A stretch of 64,000 bases of DNA from Cyrtodaria siliqua (Eukaryota; Mollusca; Bivalvia; Adapedonta; Hiatellidae): positions 1 to 64,000 of the forward strand of contig JAWPHD010004362.1 in NCBI GenBank assembly GCA_037043455.1. The letters are read 5' to 3'. The notes beneath the pieces were generated by a model. That model made no database searches. It was not told where the DNA came from and saw nothing but the letters and a program-made list of their open reading frames with translations. Below, one piece after another: positions 24,555-36,150 of this stretch. Every line of letters starts with the position of its first letter. Position 1 is the first letter of the stretch. Position numbers and translations under genes: made by a program.

Positions 24555-25785
24555 AAGCTGCAGATACAGGTACTCTGTCGTCATAAAATATTAAGGATTC
24601 CGAGAGAACTCCCAAATTCCTATCCCAAATCGTCTTGGTGTAATTTTCGAGTGCATTGCGGTCTACAGTAGCTTATGTAAACAACACGTGATATTCGCAA
24701 TAGGTTGATCTGCTTTTCGAAAGTGCGCTCAATTTTGATTGGAAGTTTAAAAAGGTATCACGTGATATGTATTCTGGGGAAATCCAAAAATAGTATATTT
24801 TCATTCCATTGAAATCTTCAGAATGGTGGAACATCCATCATCTTAGTTTTAAAATAATATTTAACCTTTGAAATTTCAGACAAACAGAATATTTGTAAGT
24901 ATCAAGCTTATTGCTAGGCGAAATTTGCTTTGAAAAAAACCAACATGACAGGGCTCAATCTAGGCAAGGAATTTAGGGAGAAGTCACTTCTCCCTCAAGT
25001 GATTTTAGGGAGAAGTGGAGAGAATTTAGGGAGACTTCACGCGACGTGTATACGTAGACAACGGTTGAATAGTCATCACCATGTATATCGCAGTGCAGTG
25101 AATACAGTGTAATGCACACTAATTCTTTTTACTCTATAATATGAGCTTGAAATATTGATGCAAATTTCTATGATAATGGATTTATTACTATACTGTACCT
25201 TTTTAAAAAAAAAAATTTTTTTTTATTTTTTTTTATTTTTTTTTTTAATTTTTCGGCGACTTGAACTTCGCTTTGATGTGCTGCCAAGGCGAAGTCAAGA
25301 GATCGCGGGCGCGTTCTTCGCCCGAATCGCCCTGTAGATTGAGCCCTGCATGATGATAATATTGAATGCAAATGGCTGACATTTTGTGTTATCCGCAAAT
25401 GTGGGTCGCAGGTAAAACGCGTGTATAACACATATTCAATAGATTTTGAATTTATTTCTTCGCAACAAGTAAATTAAAACATTTATCTTGAGATTTATGT
25501 ATGTTTTTGACTTTGTATGCTTGATTCTGATGAGAAAAGCGAACTTCAAATCGACAACTTTCAATGCAAAAGAGACGTATGCGTTGCAAAACGAAAAAAC
25601 GGAAACGGTCATTGCTATGCGACGGGACTGGTATAACAATTCATTCGTGTCATCATCATCACAATTTTTTTTATCGTTATATAAAAAAAAGAAATTACCG
25701 TTATAAAAAATATACGGTCGGGGTGTAAAAATCATTGTCGGTCGGGTAACAGGAAACAAATCTTCTTTTTTTTAGGCCTTATATT
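24555..25785. repeat. Dispersed element G, copy 1, interrupted
   Basis: Collinear with 37640-38372: 'agatacaggtactctgt', 'aactcccaaattcctatccc', 'cacgtgatatgtattc', 'atgatgataatattgaatgc', 'tttttgactttgtatgcttg', 'acaggaaacaaa'. Disrupted at 24949-25348 by an hAT-like MITE. No intact protein was seen. Confidence 0.75.
24949..25348. mobile_element. hAT-like MITE, CAGGGCTC ends, 5-bp target-site duplication
   Basis: Inverted ends cagggctcaatctag / ctgtagattgagccctg. Flanked by catga at 24944-24948 and 25349-25353. The other copy of the host repeat (near 37970) has the uninterrupted site aacatgatgataat, which proves an insertion with a catga duplication. The interior has repeats of ttagggagaag and an A/T homopolymer tract (25204-25250). 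Confidence 0.85.
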
Positions 25786-26639
25786 ATAAATTATGCCCCA
25801 TCTTTTATTACATGGATATATAACATGTTTACTTGAGGCAAGGGTGGCCCTCCCCGACCCTTGTCCCACCTAAGACAGGGAGATTAAATGGGTCACCTTA
25901 AGGTGGCTGAAAAAAAGAACAAAAAAACAAAACAAAAAAGATTCAGTAAATTTTTTCACTTAACCTGTTTGGCACCATATGCATCATTTTTGTTGTGTTT
26001 TGAAGTCAATGGATACAGTCATTATTTAATTGATTTAATATTTTGGAGTCAACTCCTATGTATTGTGGTCTTCCTCTGAGCATGCTAAGAACCACTGAAA
26101 TCTATTTGATATTGGATTCCTTGTAGATCCTTCCTCTCTCTGGCTCTACTTAATATATATGTCCTCTCTCCTGATTTTGAAATATTCGAAGAATGGAAAT
26201 GGCATGCATGGGTAAGTCAATTGTCAGGAGTATTGGACAAAAGGTTGGGAGATCTATGTGAAGATTGCTGCCACAGAGTTATACAATTATGATATGTTAG
26301 TGACTTTGTTTGATTTATGAATGGAGAAAATGAGCGAAATAATGCAGGTTGAATAATGTAATATTGACTTTGTCTGCTGCTACTTTTTCCTTTCTGTTTT
26401 ATAAAAACTGCAGTTTAATGATTGTCTCAATTTGTCTGGTGTCCTAGTTAAGGGATACACAGTCTGGCTTTATCTGCCTACCAATTAATCTATAGAATCT
26501 ATAGATGTCTTCAAAATTCTGTAAAATGTCTCCAATTTTCCACACTGTTCTCCTTACATTTTTCCTGATCATCAGCAATATCATCAGAACTTCAGTATTA
26601 CCAATAGTTTCACATAAAACTTTGATGAGTGCATCTTCA

Positions 26640-27345
26640 CAGTCCAATGTTATTTCATCATCACCTTCAACATCACCACCTTCAACATCATCCTCACCAC
26701 CTTCAGTATCATCATTATCACCTTCATTATTGTTATCATCTTCATTATCACCTTTAACATCATCATGCCAGTGTTTTTTTGTGATTGGGAATGGGTCTGA
26801 ACTTTGGCCCCAAAAACGTCATCACTTCCAGCATCATCATCAACATCCTTCCTCCTCACCACCTTCAAGGCCTTCAACATCACAATCACCTTCAATATCA
26901 GCCATCATCATCTCCTTCATTGTCATCACCAACATCTTCAACATCACCTTCAGCATCATCATCACCTTCAATATCAGCCATCATCATCTCCTTTGTCATC
27001 GCCATCATCTTCAACATCATCACCTTCAATATCAGCCATCATCATCTTCATTGTCATCGCCATCATCTTCAACATTACCTTCAACATCATCACCTTCAGT
27101 GTCAGCTATCATCATCTCCTTCATTGTCATCACCATCATCTTCAACATCACCTTCAATATCGGCCATCATCATCTCCTTCATTGTCATCGCCATCATTTT
27201 CAACATCACCTTCAATATCATCACCTTCAATATCAGCCATCATCATCTCCTTCAGTGTCAGCCATCATCATCTCCTTGAATGTCATTGCCATCATCTTCA
27301 ACATCACCTTCAAGATCATCACCTTCAATATCAGCCATCATTATC
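26640..27345. repeat. ATC/CAT-rich degenerate satellite
   Basis: Degenerate units of catcatcaccttcaacatca and tcagccatcatcatctcctt, about 45-70 bp, many copies. It keeps long Ser/Pro/Thr- or His-rich frames open in all three + frames, which is expected of such a repeat. Continues at 27768-27920. Confidence 0.85.
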
Positions 27346-27489
27346 TTCATTGTCAACGTTTTCATCCCTTAGTTTTTAATAGTTTTATCTTTATATATTT
27401 ACATTAATTTTTAATTAATACTTCATTTTTTCATTTTTCATGAGTTTTTGCGCACAATATGACCTATTTATGTGGGTTTTTTTTGTTCA

Positions 27490-27765
27490 TGCTCATTAAA
27501 GGTCTTCATCATGACCCCTGCATTTCTCGCTCACATCACTAAGAGCAGTGGCAGAAAAACAATAAACGTGGCTCCAGCGTAAATGTAGTGTCTACAATAG
27601 AAGTTGCAGCAACTCTGCAGTTCAGGGTGAGAAGGTTCTAGGCCCATTCTCCATATTTTATCTCGATGTACATGTAGGATGAGCCTGGCATGTTCATGCC
27701 TGTTAGGCGCCATATAACCTTTCATGTGTTGGTGCGCCTTAAAACCCAATTCAATTCAATTCATT
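27490..27765 (+). mobile_element. SINE-C copy inserted in the ATC-rich tract
   Basis: 'ttcatgctcattaaaggtct', 'agagcagtggcagaaaaaca', 'acgtggctccagcgtaaatg', 'ggatgagcctggcatgttca', 'tgttggtgcgccttaaaacc', tail caattcaattcaattc. It splits the ATC-rich repeat in two. Confidence 0.85.
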
Positions 27766-27767
27766 TC

Positions 27768-27925
27768 ATCAATTTCAACATCATCAGCATCACCTCCAGT
27801 ACCATTATCATCATCACCACTACCACCACCTTCAGTGACCTTCAATGTCAGTCATGTCATAATCATCATCACAAACATCATCACCGATGTCATCGTTATT
27901 ATCAGTGCCATCATCATCTAATAAT
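27768..27925. repeat. ATC-rich satellite, right part
   Basis: Continuation of the tract at 26640-27345 after the SINE-C insertion. Confidence 0.75.
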
Positions 27926-28394
27926 GATAAATTATGATCTTTAATTATAATGATTATGTTGTGCCACTGAAATTGTGTGGTTATATTATTATCAAACATT
28001 ATATTCATTTCTTTTCCACTTGAATCCTGTCATAGTTACTACACAAATACTAGGTGAACCTGTTTAGCGTTTTGTTATTTCACTTGTTATTTATTATGGT
28101 TTATATTAGCATTTTTGTGGTTTATACCTTTGTGTTCATATTAATTTCACCAGAACTATTTTCACCTGCCACTTTAGGTTTACGTGGGTGTATTTATTGT
28201 CATCACTTGGTGTTTTGTGGTTTTAACATTTGTGGTTTTGAAACACATCTAGTTTCATCATGACATTCGTTTTATATGTGTAGGTGTCTGTGCCCTCAAT
28301 ATTCAAAACATGACTGAGTTGTAAAACATTGAAAACTATTTTTATTTAACTGCAGATTTTTATGAAGTATTTTTATGAATAATTCTTGTAATTA

Positions 28395-28885
28395 GGCCAG
28401 ACTTTTTTAATTTTAGGTTTACCGACCCGCCGACCGAAATTATTGCCGGAATCAAAAAAAAAAAAAAAGTTTGAAAAAAGAAAAAAAATACAAAATTTTA
28501 TTTATTTATTTTTTTTAAAAAAAGAAGAAGCTTAACTGGCTTGACTGGGACAGATATTTTGATTAGCCAGAATGCACAGTTAATTTTAGACTTTAATACA
28601 TGGTTTGGGGTTTTCTATCCGTCAGTTTGTCTGTCTGCATACTTGTACAAGAGTTTATAAGACCACAAGGTGAAATTTCATGAAGCTTGCAACAAAAAAT
28701 CAAAATAAACCATAATAGATTTCCCTTTAATTGACTTGTTACCTTGAAACTAAGATTAAAGCAATCTTTTTTCTTTTAGACGCCTTTGTGGGTATGTTTT
28801 CATGATTTTTTTGATTTTTTTATTCCCTCCTCCTACCCTTTATTTTTCCAGAAAAAATCGGTAAACCTAATAAAAAAAACTGGCC
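28395..28885. mobile_element. MITE with GGCCAG ends and TTA target-site duplication (PIF/Harbinger-like)
   Basis: Left end ggccagacttttttaatttt + aggtttaccga; right end tcggtaaacctaataaaaaa + aactggcc. Both sides carry TTA (28392-28394, 28886-28888). Length 491 bp, no transposase. The class is inferred from the 3-bp TTA duplication. Confidence 0.75.
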
Positions 28886-29439
28886 TTATTTAACATTTTG
28901 AATGGCACTGTGCTGCATGAAACATTGATCTTAAAAAAAAGAAGATAGTCTTCTTGGTGTTTGGCTGTTTGTACTGTAACCTTTTAATAGTTCATCTAAC
29001 ACTCTTGGAAAATATGGCATGTATATAGTAATTCTCACGTGTTTATAGGTAAGAATACGTGTTTATAGGTAAGAATACGGTAGACAGAAATCTTGGGTCA
29101 TTCACACTAACCAAAAATTCCCTGTCGGGTACCTCATTTACTCGGATTTTGTCTAGTTGTCAAAAACTGCCATTCATGTGATACACTGATACCTGGCTAT
29201 GACTGACTTTCTAGGCCAAATTCTTCTCTAATCCAGAGTATAAATACCCCAAGGGCACTTGGCAAATACAACCAGAACAGGCATGTTGTGATGATCTAAC
29301 TTCAATAAAATGTTGAATGGCTGGTCTACATTATGGTGCATCAAATAGTAGAAACTTACTTTTATTTGTTTGTTTCGTGATAATTAATATTTTTATAAAT
29401 TTATCTACAAATAGTAGGAATAGCACTTAATGACCTAGT

Positions 29440-29660
29440 CATTGTGTTTTTGTTCCGCCACGAAAGTGAAAGCATATAGTTTGTGTTGCTCTTGTCCATC
29501 CATCTGTCTGTATGCCCATTCTGTACGCCCATACATCACATTTTCCTGTCCTCAGACTACTGCTCAACAGATTTTGGTGTTATGTGGTAGGAATTAAGTA
29601 TCAAGTCTAGTTGCTCATATCATTCTGTTTCGGTGGAGTTGTGGGCTTAATTCAGCCAAT
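29440..29660. repeat. Dispersed repeat I, copy 1
   Basis: Shares 'cattttcctgtcctcagact', 'caacagattttg', 'gtctagttgctcatat' with 35460-35705 and 59690-59950. Old and divergent. Confidence 0.45.
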
Positions 29661-30864
29661 ATCTTGCAGGAGGGGCATTCGTGTCCACAGACACATTTCC
29701 AGTTTCTTCTTTGTTTCCTGTAGTCGAGGAAGCGTAATAAAATGTAGAACTTAGTCATTTATTGTAGTAAATATAGGTGCAAAACAGAGCGCATGGTGGA
29801 AATGTGGTCCTATTACAGTGGAATTTTTTGTTGCGGTTACAGAAATACTGCAATTGGGAAGTTGCATCACGTCCTCGCCTCATTTTCCTTTCCATCTATT
29901 CCTATATTCTGATCTTGTTCTTAATCAAACACTGTTTGTGCTTCTGCCATTAATTGTTGATTTATTTAAAAGATACTTGACTGGCACCTGAAAAGGTTTC
30001 ATGTTCGAGGCACGGCTGCCAAACACTGCGCCTTTGACCTTGAGGAAGTCATCGGTTAGCCTGACTTACTTACCTGGTGGATCTGTATATTTCCATGTTA
30101 AATAACCGAAGGAAACTGTCTGTCTGGGAGCTGCTCTTAATATAAGCTACTGAATCTTTTTTGGAGCTCTTAACATAACCTGATTATTTGTTGATTATTC
30201 AATAAAAAACATTGTTTTCAGTTAATTGTGTTTGAATTTGTGTGTGCTACCGTACTACTTATTTACCACAAACACTGCTCCTTCTTAGTCCTTCTTAGTT
30301 ACCTGTGGGCAATCCTTGCAATGACCAAGACTTCCTGTGGTCACAGGTGACACGGATCAGTGTGGGTTGTTGTTGACTGACTGCCTCTAGATCTAGACGG
30401 GTTTGGAGGAGCACTTATCCCATTGAAAGCCCAAAAGTTATAAGGGAGTAACCATCCAAAATTAAATAATTGTGCCTCCACTAAATTAGAGTTTATGAAG
30501 TGTTTAGAGTTGAAAGAAGGATAAGCAGAACATAATAGTATTTATCAGTGTTATTGAATGTGTAGGTGTAACTCCAGATAATACATTATATACCAAGGAG
30601 TCCCTGTTATTAAATCCAGGAGCTGATCAAGGGTTATGTTTGTATACTCTGTTTATGTGAAAGTCGTTTCTCAGATATTTTTTTATGGAAATTATATGCA
30701 TTCTTAAATTCGAGGAGAATAGTCGCTCAGTGAGGGAGGGTCCAAAGTTACACATACAGAGTTTTATATTGGTTTTAAAAACATTCTCTGATTTTCTTCT
30801 CTTTTCTTTTTTGCAGCAAAAGATGTTGAATGTTGTTTTACGGCTCATCAACACAGTATATTTT

Positions 30865-30985
30865 ATTTAGAGCCGCCCAGAGAGAGGGGAAGGATACATT
30901 ATAAGGAATCCGGGAACCATGCCCTACTCTTATTATCAAATAGATTCCTATGGTTCTTTAACGTGCTCGGAGGATAGACCGATAC
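30865..30985 (-). repeat. Dispersed repeat D fragment
   Basis: Contains gagccgcccagagagagggg, 'aaatagattcctatggttct' and 'tttaacgtgctcggagg', collinear with 10970-11090. Confidence 0.6.
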
Positions 30986-31166
30986 AAGCAAAAGATGTAG
31001 GGTCAGTGGTTTAAAGTAGAGGTGGGTGGGTTAGTGCTAACTTTTTGGGGGTCTGATATATAAAATTGCTTTAAATGATTCAGGTAGGGCTATGTTTGTG
31101 CATAGGGTCTAACAATTTGTTTGGTGGGCCTTCTTAACCTTAATATTCCCTATATTGGGTGCTCTT

Positions 31167-32160
31167 CAGGGGCGGATCCAGGATTTCAGCTTAGGGGGGG
31201 CGTAAGATTTTGGTAAATTTTTGGGTCCGTTTCTAGCCTCATAAAACGGTTGCGGTAGTGCATTGATAGGGTAAAAAAGTCTGTTTTCAAATAAAAGGAA
31301 TTATCAATGTGTTAATTAAACCACTCATTAGCCATTATGCGTCGAGCGAGCGAAGCGAGCGAAAAAAAATTGTTATAATGAGGGTGTGCATCGAAATTGT
31401 TTGATATTGTATCTACAGTAACATGGACATACATGTATGAATAAAAAAAGTCCGTTTTCAAATAAAAGGATTAACAATGTGTTAATTAAACCACTCATTA
31501 GCCATTATGCGTCGAGCGAGCGAAGCGAGCGAAAAAAAAAAAAATACTGAGGCCGTGCATCGAAATTGTTTGATATTTTATCTACAGTAACATGGACATA
31601 CATGTATGAATAAAAAAAAGTCCGTTTTCAAATAAAAGGATTTAACAATGTGTTAATTAAACCACTCATTAGTCATTATACGTAGAGCGAGCGAAGCGAG
31701 CGAAAAAAAAAATTATACTGAGGGCGTGCATCGAAATTGTTTGATATTTTATCTACAGTAACATGAACATACATGTATGAATAAAAAGGTCCGTTTTAAA
31801 ATAAAAGGTTTTAACAATTTGTTAATTAAACCACTCATTAGCCATTATGCGCCAAGCGAGCGAAAAAAAAAAATATACTGAGGGCGTGCATCGAAATTGT
31901 TTGATATTTTATCTACAGTAACATGGACATGTATGCATAAAAAAAGTCCGTTTTCAAATAAAAGGATTTAACAATGTGTTAATTAAACCACTTATTAGTC
32001 ATTATGCGTAGAGCGAGCGAAGCGAGCGAGAAATTTTTTAATACTGAGGGCGTGCATCGAAATTGTTTGATATTATATCTACAGTAACATGGACATACAT
32101 GTATGATCCGGAATTTTTAGGGGGGGCGCGCGCCGGGTGCGCCCCCCCCTGGATCCGCTA
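31167..32160. mobile_element. hAT-like MITE with 8-bp target-site duplication and internal tandem repeats
   Basis: Ends caggggcggatccagg and cctggatccgcta are inverted. The flanking 8-bp direct repeat gtgctctt lies at 31159-31166 and 32161-32168. The interior is five tandem units of roughly 155-180 bp, each with 'gtccgttttcaaataaaagg', 'gagcgagcgaagcgagcg' and 'catcgaaattgtttgatatt'. No transposase. Confidence 0.92.
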
Positions 32161-32644
32161 GTGCTCTTGCATGAGATTACTGGGTATAGTAGGGGTACTC
32201 CATAGTAGTAAATTAGTAATCTGTGACTGGTTTGATGTGTGGTGACACATTTATTTGACAGTGAATCATTCGAAGGTTACATTTAATTATTGACTTTTAA
32301 AGTTTCAGTATTCATAGCAGTATTAAATAGTTTTTTGATTACATCTGTTGCAGGTAGATGTTTTGTAATTGGTATACTATGTTTTGTGCTTTTGGAGTTT
32401 TATCTAATTGGGATGGTGTAATGGTGTTTGGATTACTAAAGGATTTTGTGTATAGGTCTTTGGTAGATGCACAATAGTTTTGATTTAATAAGAGTTGTAA
32501 ATGGTGCAAGTTTGGATCAAAGAATTGGTTTTGTATATTTTAGGCCTAAGAATGTTTCCAAGGTTTGATGCACATGTGATATATGTATGCTTAGGACATG
32601 TAGGAACAGTGCAGAAACTGAATGATTTGTTCGTACTTAAACTC

Positions 32645-32800
32645 AGCACAAACATGGCAAATGTAGAATGGTAACCAGCACAAATGTGGGATGGTTACCA
32701 GCACAAGTGTAGGATGGTACCCAACACAAGTGTAGGAAGGTACTCAGCACAACCAGCACAAATTAGGATGGTAACCAGCACAAATGTTGGACTGTCAAAT
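32645..32800. repeat. About 25-bp degenerate minisatellite
   Basis: Six loose copies of aaccagcacaaatgtaggatggt. Confidence 0.8.
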
Positions 32801-32805
32801 TGTTT

Positions 32806-33972
32806 TATTAGGGCTTTCCGCCTTCCAGCGGAAAGACCTATTGTGTTCGTTCTGTTTATTCCTATTCTTCCGCCTTCTTCTTCTTCTCAGGACGACTTTC
32901 CATAGTAATAATGGTCACAGCGTTTAGATACTCATCACAGGCTGGAATAGTGCACTGAACTTTTTGGAGTCATGACGTCATCCAAGATGCCGCCACTGGT
33001 GTTTATATGAAAATCTTGTTAGCACTGTATCTCGTGAATTTATGATCGGATTTGTGTGAAACTTTAACAGACTGTAGAGTTTAGGGTCTAGTTGTGCAAG
33101 AATGTCAAAGAGTGTCTACGTCATGTCGCCTCAGTGACGTCAAAATTTTATAATTTTTAATAATATTTTTTCATTTTTCGAATTTGGTATGTTCTTTTAC
33201 TGAAAAGTCACTCAGTTTAATGTTGTGACGTTATCCAAGATGGCTGCCAGGGACGTTATTAATGTCGTAATCGCTACACAGTACAGCTCACGCAAAACCC
33301 ACACTTTACTCCTTCACGCCGAGTGAGGAATTTACAAATCGCGGGATAAAAGAAACAAACAAAGCTTGTGATTAAATGATTTAAAAGTTTGAAATTCATT
33401 GAATTCAAAACTTTTCATTGTATTTATCAGTCATGTCAACTTTGCACAGAAAAGATGCACTCGTCTCATTGTTTGTACTTTTTCTGGCGACTGATTGCAG
33501 TCCAAACACTGAATTCGCGTAGATCCGTGCAGCACTCAATAGCACCAAACTTGGCGAATCAAGTCAAGTGTGGATTTCGCGTGAGCTGTACTGTATCTCC
33601 TTCATTTATGATCGGATTTTGATACAACTTTGATAGGTTATAGAGATCAAAGTCTTATTGTGCAAGAACGTCAAAGGTTGTCATAACATCATCAAAGATG
33701 ACCGCCAGTGACGTCATCAGGAACATCTTGTTATCGCTGTATCTACTGTATTTGTGATTGGATTTGAACAAAACTTTCACAGATTGTAGAGTTCATGGTC
33801 TGGTTGTGCAAGAACGTCATATGTTATCCCGACTTCATGACATCACACTATTCAAAAATTCAATCAGCGTCAGAGATTGTAGAGTTCGGGGTTAGACAAC
33901 ACGAACAGTTGTCATGACGTCATTAAGACAGGAAAGTCCGTTTGATCAGGATCTGATCAAAATCTAGTTATT
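32806..33972 (+). mobile_element. Hairpin-headed element, TTTCCGC type, with four CRE palindromes
   Basis: Opens with the hairpin gctttccgccttccagcgga + aag and closes with gatcaggatctgatc then aaaatctagttatt. The interior has about four loose repeats of 'gattggatttgaacaaaact…gtgcaagaacgtca'. Exact tgacgtca occurs at 32973, 33135, 33709 and 33915. It ends about 40 bp before the acceptor of the first KDM6 exon in the window. Confidence 0.7.
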
Positions 33973-34011
33973 ATTATTATTGTTAATATAATGTTACTTT
34001 TCTACTTCCAG

Positions 34012-34132
34012 GGCGACCCGGTCTTTCCAGCAAGTTCTATACATAGACCCTGGCTTCAGTAGAGCTAACGAGATTCATATACGGCTCGGATTTATATTCA
34101 AGATTGGGAAAGACTTTGAAAAGAGCCTAAAG
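34012..34132 (+). CDS. KDM6A: KDM6A/UTX-like histone demethylase, TPR exon a (first in window)
   Basis: This 121-nt exon adds one base to a split codon and then 40 codons. It begins after a pyrimidine-rich acceptor (ttctacttccag) and ends at the donor gttagt. The peptide contains [20 protein letters not shown] followed by [16 protein letters not shown], matching the UTX/KDM6A TPR segment with the pattern FQEVLYVDPSFxRAKEIHLRLGxMFK. UTX removes methyl groups from H3K27 in the nucleus and works in the KMT2C/D (MLL3/4) complex; the TPRs are protein-interaction repeats. The first base completes what is a Trp codon in the family (W-AxxxFQ). Family identity is certain; KDM6A rather than another KDM6 paralogue follows from general knowledge that invertebrates usually carry one such gene with TPRs. 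Confidence 0.93.
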
Positions 34133-35384
34133 GTTAGTGTTTTTCGCTCGACTGATCAGAGAACAGCAAGGCTTATGCCGTGGTGCAGCGTCCGTCCATC
34201 TGTCCGTAAACTTTTATTTGTAGCGACTACTCCTCTGAAACTACTAGATGGATATTCATGAAACTTTACAGAAATGTTGCCCATGAAGTCTAGTTGATCC
34301 TAGCAAAAATTCATGTTGATGTGAAATCCAAGATGGCCACCAAAGCTAAAAATAGATTGTTAAAATACAAGTTTGTAGTGACTACTTCTTGAAAACTATA
34401 AGTGATATTGATATGGGACTTTTTCTAAAATGATCAGCATGACATGATGTTGGTCCTTGTCAAAAATCGTTTTGATTCGACGTTAAACATGGCTGCCAGC
34501 AGCCATCTTTGTTTACATAGAGTTATATAGTAAAAACTTGTAGCGACTACTCCTCTGAAACTACATGACGGATTTTCATGAAACTTCACAGGAATGTTGC
34601 TCTTGATGTCTAATTGATCCTAGCACAATTTCAGGTCTGCCGGAAATTCAAGATGGCCACCATGGCTAAACATAGATTTTTTAAAACAAGTTTGTGGCGA
34701 CTACTTCTTGAAAACTTAAGTGATATTGATATGGGACTTTTTCTGAAATGATCAGCATGACAAGATGTTGATCGTTGTCGAAAAATATTTTGATTCGACA
34801 TTAAACATGGCTGCCAGTGGCCATCTTTGTTTACCTAGAGTTATATAGTAAAAACTTCAACTTGTAGCGACTACTCCTCTGAAACTACTTGACAGATTTT
34901 ATGAAACTTCACAGGAATGCTGATCTAGCTATCTTAATCTATCAGTAGAGCTTCAAGGTCATTGACCTCTTGTTAAGTTTTAATAGGAGACGGTCTCTTT
35001 TAAAGGTTAAGATCCCAATGACCAGACCTAACACCTGTTATTTGTATACTTTTATAAAAACAATCTTGAAACTTTATAAGAGAATAGTATCCATGGTGCA
35101 ATGACCCCTATTGAATTTATGGTTAGTAGGTCAAAGGTCAAGGTCACTGGTATGATCAGGAATAATGCCCCCCCCTCAGTTATTATTTATGTGCTGCAAT
35201 CTTGAAACTTTATACAAATAGTGCTCTTGGGTAAACAACAGTAGGCCATAGTCCAGGTCATATTGATCTGACACCTAGTAAATGTGTATATTGACCCTTT
35301 ACCCTTGTATTGTAATATATTGTAATGTATTTTAAATACTAAATTTTTGAATAAAGACATTTATTATACCATTGTCTATTGCAG
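34133..35384 (+). other. KDM6 intron a-b
   Basis: GT-AG intron of 1.25 kb. Most of it (34141-34974) is a hairpin-headed tandem element, which begins only about eight bases after the exon. The remainder (34975-35384) is AT-rich, with fragments reading 'gtcaaggtca' that resemble pieces of similar elements. Confidence 0.8.
34141..34974 (+). mobile_element. Hairpin-headed tandem element, GATCAG type (copy 3)
   Basis: Starts cgctcgactgatcagagaac eight bases after KDM6 exon a, then cggtgtccg-like gcagcgtccgtcc. About two and a half internal units have the same modules as 22933-24410. Ends caaggtcattgacctcttgtt. Confidence 0.88.
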
Positions 35385-35439
35385 CACTTTAGACACGCTC
35401 TGTCAGATTCCAGCCCCTGCTCATTGACGAAAGCTCAAA
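35385..35439 (+). CDS. KDM6A: KDM6A/UTX-like histone demethylase, TPR exon b
   Basis: This 55-nt exon has 18 codons plus one base. Acceptor ctattgcag, donor gtaagt. It encodes HFRHALSDSSPCSLTKAQ, which aligns with the family segment HFQLALxDxxPCTLSxAE and completes the TPR begun in the previous exon. The previous exon ends on a whole codon and this one starts on a whole codon, so the frame is continuous. The short length and strict family match make this a confident micro-exon even though the open stretch alone would be missed by an ORF search. Confidence 0.9.
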
Positions 35440-35459
35440 GTAAGTGGGTGTTTGTGTAT

Positions 35460-35705
35460 CGTAAAATACTGTTTGTTTTTTCGCTTCAGCGTCACTTCTC
35501 CTTCCTATTTATGAAGCCCCCGCCATAATGAGTGGGACGGTGGGCATAATAGTGTTGCCTTAGTACATATTCTCAGATTTGACGATACTTTGTAGGAAAT
35601 ATCAGTGTGAAGTCTAGTTGCTCATATTGTTTCCGCTGTTCCGGTTCATATATTTTTGGGGGAGTCAGCTGACAGCTTACAACAGGGGCATGTTTTTTGT
35701 TGTTT
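35460..35705. repeat. Dispersed repeat I, copy 2
   Basis: Shares 'gatttgacgatactttgtag', 'gtctagttgctcatat', 'gctgttccggttcat', 'agctgacagcttaca' with 59690-59950. Confidence 0.55.
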
Positions 35706-35710
35706 TTTCT

Positions 35711-36150
35711 TAAAGGGAATGTAGCGACAGCCAAACAATCTTCATTGTTGAGAATTCTGAAAAACTTGGAAAAGGGTGAAAAAATTACCAAAATCGGATG
35801 TTAAACAAAGATGATATAATCATTTGAAGGTTCTGTTGAAACGGATATGGAAGCCGCCATTTTGAGAGCTATGACATCACAATGACCATATATGGAAAAA
35901 TTAATAAATTTGAAAATTTACTGATTTATAGGGAAAATATGACATCAACTGTATGAAAAGTATGTATTTTTGTATGGCAATAATGATTTATATGACCATT
36001 GAATGAATTCTGCATTCATTTGCAGTGATTTTCTTTGCTTTAAATGATATTTATCCATATTCCATATATGGTAATTTGGAACGATGATGTAATAGTTCTC
36101 AAAATGGAGGCTCCCATATCTGTTTTAGAACAAGCGTCAAATGGTCATAT
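35711..36150. mobile_element. Relic of a TTAA foldback element
   Basis: Left end ttaaagggaatgtagcgaca matches the start of the element cut by the right edge of the window (63925). The interior shows inverted segments around 'gccgccattttgagag' and 'ctcaaaatggaggctccc', and 'ccatatatgg' twice. The right terminal sequence is not recognisable. Confidence 0.55.

Larger units (their letters stand above)
1..34011 (+). other. Upstream intron or 5' flank of the KDM6 gene
   Basis: No coding exon was recognised here by eye on either strand. The first KDM6 exon in the window opens with the last base of a split tryptophan codon, so at least one more coding exon lies upstream, either missed here or to the left of the window. 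Apart from the repeats listed separately, the stretches 820-1900, 2840-3320, 6110-7080, 11270-12340, 12540-13780, 15080-17520, 19380-20365, 28900-30860 and 32170-32640 show only AT-rich unremarkable sequence, short repeat fragments and simple repeats. Confidence 0.6.

Noticed and set aside
26505..27407. 300-codon Ser/Pro-rich frame with a hydrophobic N-terminus resembling a secreted protein
   Set aside because: Body is an ATC-rich simple repeat open in all three frames; the N-terminal hydrophobic stretch is AT-rich sequence without family similarity.
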